From: Mycobacteroides saopaulense
Lineage (GTDB): Bacteria > Actinomycetota > Actinomycetes > Mycobacteriales > Mycobacteriaceae
NCBI RefSeq assembly: GCF_001456355.1
Contig: NZ_CP010271.1
Span: forward strand, 1,364,001-1,428,000
Reading direction: 5' to 3'
DNA length: 64,000 bases
Part shown: positions 34,404 through 42,974 of the stretch, piece by piece
Layout: every line of letters starts with the position of its first letter
How positions within the stretch are numbered: the stretch's first letter is position 1
Position numbers and translations under genes: made by a program
Notes under the pieces: model-generated
The model's input: only the letters and a program-made list of their open reading frames with translations
Told to the model about the DNA's origin: nothing
Databases searched by the model: none

Positions 34404-35354
34404 TCAGGCGTCTGCCGTCCGTTTCGACTGTGGCACAAAGCCTTCGGGCAACATCCGGGAGCGCCGCCAGAGAAACTGCACCAGGCGGCCTTCGAGCATG
34501 TTGGCCTCGTTCATGACGCGGACCAGGCGTTCGCCGAAGAACCGCAGATTCGCGTGATAGTGCGGGTTGCGCAGTGCCGTCCACGCCGAGCGTAGGGGCG
34601 GAAGCCCGGCGTCGCGATACACCGCGGGTTGCACCATGACCAGCGGGATCACCGATGCTCCTGCGGCGACGATCAATCGCTCCACGGCCATTCGGGCCCG
34701 ACCGGTCTTGGCGACGGCACGGTTCAGTGCCGTCCGTGCGTAGCTGATATGCCGGGCTTCCTCCACCACGTGGATTTTCGCAATCGCGCGGGTGCGTGGC
34801 TGCAAGGTCTCGTCGTTCATGGTCTGGCGCTGCAGCCGGTCCAGTATCTCCTCGACCATCAGCATCATCGAGAAGATCGTCGCGGAAAGCGGTGCCAGCG
34901 CGGTCACGCCCACCAGGGCCCGGGCGATCATCGGCGGGTCATAACTGCGATCGCTCAATGTGTTGATCTGGCGGCCGAACATCACCGAGTGGCGGCACTC
35001 GTCGGCGACCTCGGTCAGCGCGTATTGCGCTGTGGCGCTTCGTGGATCGCTGATCGAGGCCAGCTTGAGCATTGGATGCATCAGGGCGCTCTCGGCGAGG
35101 ATGCCCCAGCTGGCCAGGGCGGATGCCTCGAGTCGTCCCAGTCGGATCTTCTCGTCCTCGGTCATTCGGTCGAAGATCTTGGTGCCGTAGAGCGAGATGT
35201 ATTTGTCGGGCACATAACGCAGGCCCGGGACGTCGGGCGCATCCCAGTCGACGTCCACGTCTGGGCTATAGGAACGCTCGACCGATGACCGCAGCAGTCG
35301 CACGGCCGTGCGCTCGATCGGCGAGTCGTCTTCGTCGATAGGCGTTTGCGACAT
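34404..35354 (-). CDS. AurF-like diiron N-oxygenase
   Basis: This 316-residue helical protein has two metal-ligand helices characteristic of the AurF family: EVADECRHSVMFGR (about 115-128) and VEEARHISYAR (about 197-207), with a further Glu-containing helix (LMVEEILDRL, about 165) and a first Glu near ESALMHP. AurF oxygenates an arylamine to nitro; related proteins act on fatty-acyl or metal-handling substrates. It is divergent from a TetR gene with a palindrome between, implying ligand-induced expression. Substrate unknown. Confidence 0.87.
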   Translation of the reverse strand: MSQTPIDEDDSPIERTAVRLLRSSVERSYSPDVDVDWDAPDVPGLRYVPDKYISLYGTKIFDRMTEDEKIRLGRLEASALASWGILAESALMHPMLKLASISDPRSATAQYALTEVADECRHSVMFGRQINTLSDRSYDPPMIARALVGVTALAPLSATIFSMMLMVEEILDRLQRQTMNDETLQPRTRAIAKIHVVEEARHISYARTALNRAVAKTGRARMAVERLIVAAGASVIPLVMVQPAVYRDAGLPPLRSAWTALRNPHYHANLRFFGERLVRVMNEANMLEGRLVQFLWRRSRMLPEGFVPQSKRTADA

Positions 35355-35392
35355 GACATGCCTCCCGCTGCTCAGTCCGTCATTTCAGTAGG

Positions 35393-35417
35393 TAGTACCG
35401 AAAAGTACCGGGTACTT
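35393..35417. promoter_or_regulatory. Palindromic operator between AurF-like gene and TetR
   Basis: AAGTACC-g-GGTACTT (35403-35417) is a perfect 15-base inverted repeat, preceded by a direct copy of the half-site (TAGTACCG at 35393-35400). It lies 18 bases before the TetR ATG and 49 bases before the AurF-like start. Confidence 0.6.
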
Positions 35418-35434
35418 CGCGTATCGTCAATGGC

Positions 35435-36142
35435 ATGGCGAATGGTGGTGATGCGCGGCGCGAACGATGGGCACAGCACAAGGTGCGGGTGCGCCGCAGA
35501 TTCGTTGCCGCCGCCATCGTCGCGATCGAGAGGAACGGCCCGTCGGCCACGGTGGAGGACGTCGTCCGCGCGGCCAACTCCGCTAAACCCAAGCTGTATC
35601 GGCATTTTGAAGACCGCGATGATCTGTTCGGCGCGGTGGCGCAGGCCATGGTGGCCGCGATCCGGCGGCAGCTGACCGGCGCCGTCGACATCGGTATTCC
35701 GCCGAGAAAGTCCGCGCAGCGGGCCGCATCTCGCTTCATCGAGCTGGTGCAGCGGTACCCGCAGTCGACCCGATTCCTTTTCGAGCATCAGATGGTGAGC
35801 ATGCGAGGCAAGCCTGCCCCGGCGCTGCGTCCACGTGGGGCCATCGCCGAGCTCGCGGCGGCCATCTCGTCGTTCCTGGAGCGGGTGAACGTGCATCCGG
35901 CCGGCGCCGACCAACTGGCGGCCGCCTTGATCGGTGCCGCGGCGACGACGGCGATATGGCAACTGGCGCAGGACGCGCCGCCCGACGATGCTGTCGCTCA
36001 GCGCCTTGCCGAGACTCTGAGGGCCTCGGTCGATGCCTTCCTGCGATGCAAGGGCGTCATCATCGACCCGGACCAAGCCCTCGATCCGGGAAAGGTCGAG
36101 ACCGCGCGTGCCGCGCTCCTGGACCTGCGGGGTCAGGGTTAG
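35435..36142 (+). CDS. TetR-family regulator
   Basis: This 235-residue regulator has its helix-turn-helix at about residues 25-65 (VAAAIVAIERNG, then SAKPKLYRHFEDRDDL). The C-terminal domain of 160 residues probably binds a hydrophobic ligand. It is divergent from the AurF-like gene and most likely represses it and itself through the intervening palindrome. Its stop overlaps the convergent SDR gene by four bases. Confidence 0.9.
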   Translation: MANGGDARRERWAQHKVRVRRRFVAAAIVAIERNGPSATVEDVVRAANSAKPKLYRHFEDRDDLFGAVAQAMVAAIRRQLTGAVDIGIPPRKSAQRAASRFIELVQRYPQSTRFLFEHQMVSMRGKPAPALRPRGAIAELAAAISSFLERVNVHPAGADQLAAALIGAAATTAIWQLAQDAPPDDAVAQRLAETLRASVDAFLRCKGVIIDPDQALDPGKVETARAALLDLRGQG

Positions 36143-36942
36143 TCGCCGAGCTTCTTGTAGAAGCTCCCCACGATCGGAGCGACGATGGCACGCGGGGCGT
36201 AACCCGCAGCCACCGACATCGCCTTGGACGTGATGCCGGGAACAACGCGCATCTTGTTGCGCTCCAACGCATCCAGGGAGACGCGTGCCGTGTACTCCCC
36301 GTTGATCCACAGGAAGTCCGGAACCACCTTGTCGACGATCGATGCCTCGGCGGGGTCGGGTTCGACGGTGCGCACCGGCCCGGGGGCCAACAGGGTGACG
36401 TGCACGCCGGTGCCCTTGAGTTCGCCGCGCAGCGACTCCGAGAAAGTGTTCGCGAAGGCCTTGGTCGCCGCGTAGGTCGCGTTGTTGGGAATCGGGGAGT
36501 TACCGGCCGCCGATCCGGAGATCAAGATGCCGCCGGCGCCGCGCTCAAGCATGCCGGGCAGCACGGCCAGCGTAAGGTCATGTACCGCAACAGCGTTGAG
36601 CTGCACCTGCTTGCGTTCGCCCTCGGGGTCCAGGCCGCGGATGGGCCCGAACGTCGCCGTCCCGGCGTTGTTGCACAGGATGGAGATATTGCGCTCGGAG
36701 AGTTCCTTGCACAGCACATCGCGGGCGACCGGATCGGCTAGATCCACCGCGCGTACCTCGACGATCACGCCCGTCTTCTCGGTCAGGGTGTTGGCGAGGT
36801 CGCTGAGAATCTCACCGCGGCGGGCGGTGATGATGAGGCTGTGTCCGCGGGCGGCAAGCTCTTCGGCAAGCGCCGCGCCGATGCCCTGGGAGGCTCCGGT
36901 GACAACGGCGCGGGCATCGGGACTTGGTGCGGGTATCGGCAT
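36139..36942 (-). CDS. Short-chain dehydrogenase/reductase (Rv2509-like)
   Basis: The ATG at 36942 (MPIPAPSPDARAVVTG) gives 267 residues, matching the length of M. tuberculosis Rv2509; the open frame runs further upstream but that part has no coding support. Cofactor motif TGASQGIG (about 15-22), NNAG, catalytic Ser in ISGSAAG and Tyr-x3-Lys (YAATK) are present. The Rv2509-type SDR is required for normal growth in corynebacteria and is the mycolic motif reductase CmrA, which reduces the beta-keto group of new mycolates, so that role is likely here. Confidence 0.85.
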   Translation of the reverse strand: MPIPAPSPDARAVVTGASQGIGAALAEELAARGHSLIITARRGEILSDLANTLTEKTGVIVEVRAVDLADPVARDVLCKELSERNISILCNNAGTATFGPIRGLDPEGERKQVQLNAVAVHDLTLAVLPGMLERGAGGILISGSAAGNSPIPNNATYAATKAFANTFSESLRGELKGTGVHVTLLAPGPVRTVEPDPAEASIVDKVVPDFLWINGEYTARVSLDALERNKMRVVPGITSKAMSVAAGYAPRAIVAPIVGSFYKKLGD

Positions 36943-36992
36943 GGGGCAATCGTAAAGGTTGCCATTGGCGCCCCAGGCTACGCTGGTCGGTA

Positions 36993-38372
36993 ATGAGCAT
37001 GCCTGGGGTCGAGAACCCGGTGGGGCGTCAAGACCCAGGGACCGGCCGACAATTGCAGACCCACACTTCACGTGGCCGGATAGCTGCCTGGGCGGCGTTC
37101 GACTGGGGGTCGGCGGCCTTCAACACCGTCATCGTGATGTTCATCTTCACGCCGTACCTGACGGGTCGGGTCGGTGCGGGCATGCCCGACGGGGTGCCGC
37201 AGGGCCTTCTCGGCTGGATGATGGGTCTGGGCGGTGTCCTTGTCTTCCTGCTTGCGCCGGTCATCGGGGTGTGGGCCGACACCCCGCAGCGGCGCCGCGT
37301 CGCGCTGGGCACACTCACCACCTTGGTGGTGGTGGTCGCCACGACGATGAGCCTGGTGCGCGAGGACAATCGCTACCTCTGGTTGGGTCTCGGGTTGTAT
37401 TGCGCGGGTTCGGTATTCAACGAGCTGGCCCAGGTCCCCTACAACGCGATGCTGCACGGGCTCACCACGCCGGCCAATGCCTCGCGGGTGTCCGGCCTCG
37501 GCTTGGCCGCCGCGTACATCGGGGGCGTCGTGGTCCTGCTGGTGTGCTACCTGGGCTTCATCTCGGGAGACGGGCCGACCCGCGGTCTCTTCCACATACC
37601 GGCCGGCGACGGCTACGACGTGCGCGTGTCCGCGCTGCTGGCGGCGGCATGGTTCGCGGTGTTCGCGTTGCCGCTGGTGCTCAGCCGACCGCTGGCCGAT
37701 CCGGGCGCTCCGCCGCCCAGCTCGCCCGGGCTGCTGGGGGTGTATCGGGAGTTGTGGCGCGACTTGGTCGAGCAATGGCATATGGATCGGCGCATCATCT
37801 ACTTCCTCATGGCGAGTGCGATCTTCCGCGACGGGATGGTCGCGATGTTCGCGCTGACGCCGGTCATCGCCAACGGCGTATTCCATCTGTCCGGCGCGGA
37901 CATCACCTTGTTCGGCGTGGCCGGGAACGTCATGGCAGCGCTCGGCGCGGTGGTGGGCGGACTGATCGACACCCGGCTGGGCTCCAAGGGGATCATCGTC
38001 GGTTCATTGACGGCGATCGTCACCCTCGGCGTCGTAATGATGTTCCTGACGGGCCAGCCCGCGTTCTGGGTCTGTGGGCTCGCCATCGCGGCGTTCGTCG
38101 GGCCTCCGCAGTCGGCGGCCCGCACGCTGGTGCTGCGGATGGCTCCGGCCGGTCGGGAGGCATTCGTCTTCGGCCTCTACACCATGACCGGCCGGGCAGT
38201 ATCTTTCGTCGGTCCGTGGCTGTTCGCCACGTTCGCGCTGCTCTTTCATGCCACCCGTGCGGGTATCGCCGGCCCGGTGCTGATGATCGGATTGGGACTG
38301 GTGGCCGTCATGCTGGTCAAGGTTCCCCGATACCACCCCGTCACCGGCGAAACCGTCAGCGGCGCAAGCTAG
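36993..38372 (+). CDS. MFS membrane protein, 12 TM (Rv2508c-like)
   Basis: The ATG at 36993 (MSMPGVENPVG) gives 459 residues. About 12 hydrophobic helices follow a 40-residue cytoplasmic N-terminus; FDWGSAAFNTVIVMF in TM1 and the DTPQRRR loop resemble the UMF1/MFS_1-like group. In M. tuberculosis the homologue also sits beside the Rv2509 SDR and the Rv2507 membrane protein. Substrate unknown. It overlaps the convergent MmpS-like gene by four bases. Confidence 0.8.
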   Translation: MSMPGVENPVGRQDPGTGRQLQTHTSRGRIAAWAAFDWGSAAFNTVIVMFIFTPYLTGRVGAGMPDGVPQGLLGWMMGLGGVLVFLLAPVIGVWADTPQRRRVALGTLTTLVVVVATTMSLVREDNRYLWLGLGLYCAGSVFNELAQVPYNAMLHGLTTPANASRVSGLGLAAAYIGGVVVLLVCYLGFISGDGPTRGLFHIPAGDGYDVRVSALLAAAWFAVFALPLVLSRPLADPGAPPPSSPGLLGVYRELWRDLVEQWHMDRRIIYFLMASAIFRDGMVAMFALTPVIANGVFHLSGADITLFGVAGNVMAALGAVVGGLIDTRLGSKGIIVGSLTAIVTLGVVMMFLTGQPAFWVCGLAIAAFVGPPQSAARTLVLRMAPAGREAFVFGLYTMTGRAVSFVGPWLFATFALLFHATRAGIAGPVLMIGLGLVAVMLVKVPRYHPVTGETVSGAS

Positions 38373-39100
38373 CTCAGGGTGCTGCAGGTCGCCATCTTTC
38401 CTGACGTCGTGCTCTTCTGTGTTCCGTTGACAACCAGCGAGCACGACACATCGTGCGAGAAGTCGGCGGCGATCACCACGGCGTTCGTCACCTGCTCGGT
38501 GTTCAACTTGACCTCTTTGCGCCACGGCAGCTTGACATTGAACTCCATTTGCAGGGAGCCGCTGGCGTCGAAGTAGGTGATGTTGAGGGCCGGGCCGTGG
38601 CCGCCCACCTCGTAGACCACGGTCTCCGTCGCGGCCTGGCTTCCCTGAGTTGGGGGATTGACCGGGATCGGCGGAATGGTGAAGCTCGGTATCGGTGGGA
38701 TGGTCGGCCGACTGGGCACGGTGGTCGTCGAGGTTCGCGTCGAGGGAGTGGCGACAACGGTTGGGGGCCTGTCGTCTTGCCGTTGAATCAGCACGAACAG
38801 CGTGATGATCAGCGCGACGATCACCACCAGCGCGCCGATCCCGACAACCCACAGCCAGAAGGTGTTCGATCGGCGCGGGGGCTCGGGATCCTTGGGCGGT
38901 GGGCCATACGAGCCGTACTGCTGCGGAAGCACCGCCGTTTGGTTGGGCTGGGCGGTGCCCCCGAGCGCGGGGTACTCGAACGCCTGTGATGCGTAGGCAG
39001 GGTCTTCGGGGTAGTCCAACGGTTGGCTGGACTGCGACCACGACCCGTATGACGTGGAGCCGCTCGAGGCGGCCGCATCGTCGCGGCGGTTGCTGTCCAT
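38369..39100 (-). CDS. Single-TM protein with MmpS-like external domain (Rv2507-like)
   Basis: The start MDSNRRDD gives 243 residues. A cytoplasmic Tyr/Ser/Pro-rich region (1-75) leads to one membrane helix (WLWVVGIGALVVIVALII, about 77-95) and a Thr/Pro-rich linker. The C-terminal domain of about 90 residues (VVYEVGGHGPALNITYFDASG ... CSLVVNG) follows the MmpS pattern. MmpS proteins assist MmpL exporters, but no mmpL is adjacent; the neighbour is an MFS protein. It could be an accessory factor for mycolate or lipid export with the nearby CmrA-type SDR (inference). Confidence 0.78.
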   Translation of the reverse strand: MDSNRRDDAAASSGSTSYGSWSQSSQPLDYPEDPAYASQAFEYPALGGTAQPNQTAVLPQQYGSYGPPPKDPEPPRRSNTFWLWVVGIGALVVIVALIITLFVLIQRQDDRPPTVVATPSTRTSTTTVPSRPTIPPIPSFTIPPIPVNPPTQGSQAATETVVYEVGGHGPALNITYFDASGSLQMEFNVKLPWRKEVKLNTEQVTNAVVIAADFSHDVSCSLVVNGTQKSTTSGKMATCSTLS

Positions 39101-39236
39101 GGCCGTCAGGGTACCCGCCAAGCTATCAATGCAGGTGAAAGCCCGTCAGCCGTGTTTTCGGCGGATCGTCACCGGGAGGTAGGACAATGGCGGGGTCGCG
39201 CTGTGATCCCGGTCACGGTACGGCACGATAGGGGCC

Positions 39237-40616
39237 ATGACAGTGACCGAATCGACGGCTTCCAAGAGCACCCCACCCAAGAAACACAAGGACCGCACCC
39301 ATTGGCTCTATATCGCGGTCATCGTCGCGGTGGTGCTGGGCGTCGCGGTCGGCCTGCTGTGGCCGGGATTCGGGAAATCGGTGGGCGTGCTCGGTGAGAT
39401 CTTCGTGAGCCTCATCAAGATGATGATCAGTCCGGTCATCTTCTGCACGATCGTGTTGGGCATCGGCTCGGTGCGCAAGGCCGCCAGCGTGGGTCGTGTC
39501 GGCGGGTTGGCGTTCGTCTACTTCCTGGCGATGTCCACGGTCGCGCTGGCGATCGGGCTGGTGGTCGGCAACCTGCTCGCGCCCGGCACCGGCTTGCACC
39601 TGTCCACCGCGAATCAGGGCGCGGGGGCCAAGTACGCCGACCAGGCCCACGCTGCCGGCGGCACCTGGCACTTCATCAAATCGATTGTGCCGGAGACCAT
39701 GTTCTCGGCACTGACCTCCGGCAGCGTGCTGCAGACGCTGTTCATCGCACTACTGGTCGGCTTCGCGGTACAGGCGCTCGGATCCACCGGGGAATCGATC
39801 GTGCGCGGTATCGGGATGCTTCAGAAGCTGGTCTTCAAGGTCCTCATCATGGTGCTGTGGCTGGCGCCTATCGGCGCCTTCGGTGCCATCGCCAATGTGG
39901 TCGGCCAAACCGGCTGGAACGCCGTCAAGGAACTGGGCGCACTGATGCTCGGCTTCTACACCACGTGCGTGATCTTCATCTTCGGTGTGCTGGGCGCGCT
40001 GCTGTGGGCAGTGGCCCGGGTATCGATCTTCAAGCTGGTGCGCTACCTGGCACGCGAATACCTGCTCATCGTCTCGACCTCGTCCTCCGAATCGGCGCTG
40101 CCGCGGCTGATCGCCAAGATGACTCACCTCGGCGTGGAGAAGTCGACGGTGGGAATCGTTGTCCCGACCGGATACTCGTTCAACCTGGATGGGACGGCGA
40201 TCTATCTGACGATGGCTTCGCTGTTCGTCGCCGACGCGATGGGCAAGCCGCTGTCGATCGGCGAGCAGGTCTCACTGCTGGCGTTCATGATCATCGCCTC
40301 CAAAGGTGCGGCCGGGGTGACCGGGGCCGGAATGGCAACGCTGGCGGGTGGATTGCAAAGCCATCGGCCCGATCTGGTCGACGGAGTGGGCATGATCGTC
40401 GGCATCGACCGGTTCATGTCCGAGGCGCGGGCGTTGACCAATTTCTCCGGGAACGCGGTGGCCACGCTGCTCATCGGAACCTGGACCAAGACGACGGACC
40501 GCGACCGGATCAAGTCCGTGCTCTCGGGGGCGGAGCCGTTCGACGAGACGACCATGCTCGACGATCACGTGGGTGATGTCGAGGCTGAGAAGGCACCCGT
40601 GCAGGCGGCCGGATGA
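39237..40616 (+). CDS. dctA: C4-dicarboxylate:cation symporter
   Basis: This 459-residue DAACS-family transporter imports succinate, fumarate and malate with Na+ or H+. The Ser-rich re-entrant loop is STSSSESALPRL (about 278-289), the NLDGTAIYL motif follows at about 318-326, and a second loop motif contains GAAGVTGAG. Eight membrane helices plus two hairpins can be drawn. An acidic tail ends the protein. It is convergent with the KimA-like gene, four bases apart. Confidence 0.92.
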   Translation: MTVTESTASKSTPPKKHKDRTHWLYIAVIVAVVLGVAVGLLWPGFGKSVGVLGEIFVSLIKMMISPVIFCTIVLGIGSVRKAASVGRVGGLAFVYFLAMSTVALAIGLVVGNLLAPGTGLHLSTANQGAGAKYADQAHAAGGTWHFIKSIVPETMFSALTSGSVLQTLFIALLVGFAVQALGSTGESIVRGIGMLQKLVFKVLIMVLWLAPIGAFGAIANVVGQTGWNAVKELGALMLGFYTTCVIFIFGVLGALLWAVARVSIFKLVRYLAREYLLIVSTSSSESALPRLIAKMTHLGVEKSTVGIVVPTGYSFNLDGTAIYLTMASLFVADAMGKPLSIGEQVSLLAFMIIASKGAAGVTGAGMATLAGGLQSHRPDLVDGVGMIVGIDRFMSEARALTNFSGNAVATLLIGTWTKTTDRDRIKSVLSGAEPFDETTMLDDHVGDVEAEKAPVQAAG

Positions 40617-40620
40617 GACG

Positions 40621-42474
40621 TCAGCCCATCCGGTAGGGATAGTTGGCGACGATCGCATCGGTGCGGTCGATGAGGTTGGCCGTCAGCACGATCCCGGTTT
40701 GGTTGTGCAGGACCTGATGCCAGCGACGCTTGGTCTTGATCTCGGTGATGAGCACTGTCACCTGACGGCCGTCGCATTGTCGCTTCTTGACGTATTCCAC
40801 CAGCGGAGTCACCAGGGACCGATGCGCGGTAGGAAGCACGACCAGTTCCAGGCCCGGATTCCATTGCGCCCAACGCTTGGTCATCGCGTTGGCCTTCTGA
40901 TCGGTGCGGCTGATGGTGACCGGAACCACCTCGCCGCCCAGATGCAGCGCAGCCTCCAAGAGGTGCACCGTTCGCTTGTTGATGTCGTCGATGGGCACGA
41001 TCACCAGCGGTGTCTGGTCCGGGGGGGTCGGCGTCAGAGCAGGCAATTCATCCAGCGCCAGTTCGCGTTTGACGCCCTGATAGTAGGACTCGGTGCGTCC
41101 GAACAGGAGGATGAGCAGCGGGATCACGATGACGAGCAGCCAAGCGCCCTCGGAGAACTTGCTGACGAAGAACACCACCATCGCGAGGGCCGACAGCGTG
41201 GCCCCGAAGCCGTTCAACGCGGCCTTCCAATGCCAGCCGGGGGTACGCGCGCCGAACCAGTGCTTGACCAAGCCGACTTGGCTGATGGTGAAGCCGATGA
41301 ACACGCCGATCGCGAACAGCGGCAGCAGCCGGTGGGTGTCTGCGTCGCTGGCGATGAGGATCAGGGCCGCGAAGATCGCGAGGGCTGCGACACCGTAGCG
41401 ATACACCGGCTTTTCCGCCCGCAGTCCGAACAGGTGCGGCATCCGGTCGTCCTTGGCGAGCAGGCTCATCAACACCGGCAATCCGCCGAAACTGGTGTTG
41501 GCGGCGAATCCGAGAATCAGCGCCACGGTGACATTGGTGATGTAGAACGGCAGCCCCGTGCCGAATGCCGCGGCGGACAGCTGCGCCAGGATGGTGACGT
41601 CACCGCGAGGTACTACATGGTGGGCCTTGATGAGAATGCTGAGTCCGATCAGCATGGCGCCCAACAGGATTCCCAGGGCGACCTCGGTGTGCTGGGCTCG
41701 TTTGATAGCGGGAGTCTTGAAGGCCGGGACGCCGTTGGCGATGGCTTCCACGCCCGTCAGGGATGAGCATCCGGCCGCGAATGCCTTGAGGACCAAGATG
41801 ATTCCGAGTGCGCTCACCGGCTCGACGGGGCCGAGATCCTTCCCGATGACGGCTACCGGGGTGGCGTGTGCGAGCCCGAACACGATGACCGCCAGGATGC
41901 ACACGATGAACAGAAGCGTCGGCAGCATGAGGACCTTCGCCGACTCGCTGATGCCGATCAGGTTCAGGATCGTCAGTATCGCCAAGCCGATCAGCGTGAC
42001 CGGCAGCAGGTGCGGGGCGAGAGCGGGAAAGGCGCTCGCCAGGCTCGCTGCTCCGGCGGCCAGGCTCACCGCGACGGTCAGTACGTAATCGACCACCAGA
42101 CTCGCGGCGGCCAGCAGGCTCGCCCCGCGCCCGAGGTCCTTCTTCGCCACGGCGTACGAGCCGCCGCCTTCAGGGTGGACCGCGATCACCTGGCGATAGG
42201 AGAACACGAGCACGATGAGCAGCACCGTGATCCCAATGGCCACCGGCAGGGTGAAGGTGATGGCTCCGACGCCGCCGGCGATCAGGGCCAGCACGATGGC
42301 CTCGGGGCCGTAGGCGACTGAGGACAACGCGTCGAGGGACAACGCGGCCAGCCCGCCGACAGAGGTCAGCTTGTGCGCGTCGTCCTTCAGGACGCGGCGC
42401 AGGCGGGGGTCCGCGACGCGCTGCGGTGCGGGATGAAGAGAAGGGGCAGGAACCACCGAGGGAGAGTAGGCCAC
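40621..42474 (-). CDS. APC-family potassium transporter, KimA-like, with C-terminal USP-like domain
   Basis: GTG 42474 (MAYSPSVVPAP) gives 617 residues; the frame opens at 42531. The N-terminal membrane part (about 45-445, 12 helices) carries DALSSVAYGPEAI and HPEGGGSYAVAK, the pattern of Bacillus KimA/KUP-related APC transporters. The C-terminal 130 residues (PLVIVPIDDINKRTVHLLEAAL ...) resemble a universal-stress-protein domain, as in KimA, which is inhibited by c-di-AMP. A generic amino-acid permease is the alternative. High-affinity proton-coupled K+ uptake is the best guess. Confidence 0.8.
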   Translation of the reverse strand: MAYSPSVVPAPSLHPAPQRVADPRLRRVLKDDAHKLTSVGGLAALSLDALSSVAYGPEAIVLALIAGGVGAITFTLPVAIGITVLLIVLVFSYRQVIAVHPEGGGSYAVAKKDLGRGASLLAAASLVVDYVLTVAVSLAAGAASLASAFPALAPHLLPVTLIGLAILTILNLIGISESAKVLMLPTLLFIVCILAVIVFGLAHATPVAVIGKDLGPVEPVSALGIILVLKAFAAGCSSLTGVEAIANGVPAFKTPAIKRAQHTEVALGILLGAMLIGLSILIKAHHVVPRGDVTILAQLSAAAFGTGLPFYITNVTVALILGFAANTSFGGLPVLMSLLAKDDRMPHLFGLRAEKPVYRYGVAALAIFAALILIASDADTHRLLPLFAIGVFIGFTISQVGLVKHWFGARTPGWHWKAALNGFGATLSALAMVVFFVSKFSEGAWLLVIVIPLLILLFGRTESYYQGVKRELALDELPALTPTPPDQTPLVIVPIDDINKRTVHLLEAALHLGGEVVPVTISRTDQKANAMTKRWAQWNPGLELVVLPTAHRSLVTPLVEYVKKRQCDGRQVTVLITEIKTKRRWHQVLHNQTGIVLTANLIDRTDAIVANYPYRMG

Positions 42475-42589
42475 GCGGTGGTGCTTTTCGTGGTTCTTTA
42501 TGCGATCCTGAGGCCACGGCAGTGGTGTCAATCACGATGACATCCGCGAACCTATGTCCGATGAGGTCAACGGATGTAGACTCACTGGC

Positions 42590-42931
42590 ATGAAGGGACT
42601 CAGTCTTACTGCGATGATCGCGATGGGTGCGGGTGCTGCGGCGATCGCCATGGCCTCTCCGGCGCACGCCGATGACGTCAGCTTCAACGAGACGTTGCAC
42701 TCCTACGGGATCTACGCGCCACCGGACAAGACTGCTTACCTGGGCAAGATCGCCTGTCACCGGTTGGACACCGGCCTGGACAAGGATGCCTACCAGTCCA
42801 CCGAGTTCCTGGCCAAGAACCTGGACCGGAAGAGCACCACCGAGCAGAAGTGGCAGTTCCTGGGCGCTTCGATCGACGAGTACTGCCCCGAGCAGCGGCC
42901 CGTTCTGGAGCGCGCGGCTAACCGTACCTAG
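42590..42931 (+). CDS. Secreted DUF732 protein
   Basis: The ATG at 42590 gives 113 residues. A signal peptide (MKGLSLTAMIAMGAGAAA ... ASPAHA, cleaved near residue 27) leads to the DUF732 domain: FNETLHSYGIY, CHRLDTG with the first Cys, and DEYCPEQRP with the second, presumably a disulphide. The family is small, exported and largely restricted to mycobacteria; its function is unknown. A second member is encoded at 55700. Confidence 0.85.
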   Translation: MKGLSLTAMIAMGAGAAAIAMASPAHADDVSFNETLHSYGIYAPPDKTAYLGKIACHRLDTGLDKDAYQSTEFLAKNLDRKSTTEQKWQFLGASIDEYCPEQRPVLERAANRT

Positions 42932-42939
42932 GCCGGTTC

Positions 42940-42974
42940 GTTCTTAACCGCGCTCAGCGAGCGCGGTTAAGAAC
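42940..42974. terminator. Bidirectional hairpin overlapping the cysNC stop
   Basis: Fifteen-base perfect arms (42940-42954 and 42960-42974; GTTCTTAACCGCGCT and its complement) surround a five-base loop. The hairpin begins nine bases after the DUF732 stop and includes the last codons of cysNC. Both strands end the stem in a weak TTAAGAAC, so it may terminate in both directions. Confidence 0.65.

Noticed and set aside
36959..38404. A 481-codon forward frame overlapping the MFS gene
   Set aside because: Its translation is Arg/Gly/His-rich without membrane helices, while the other frame gives a clear 12-TM protein.
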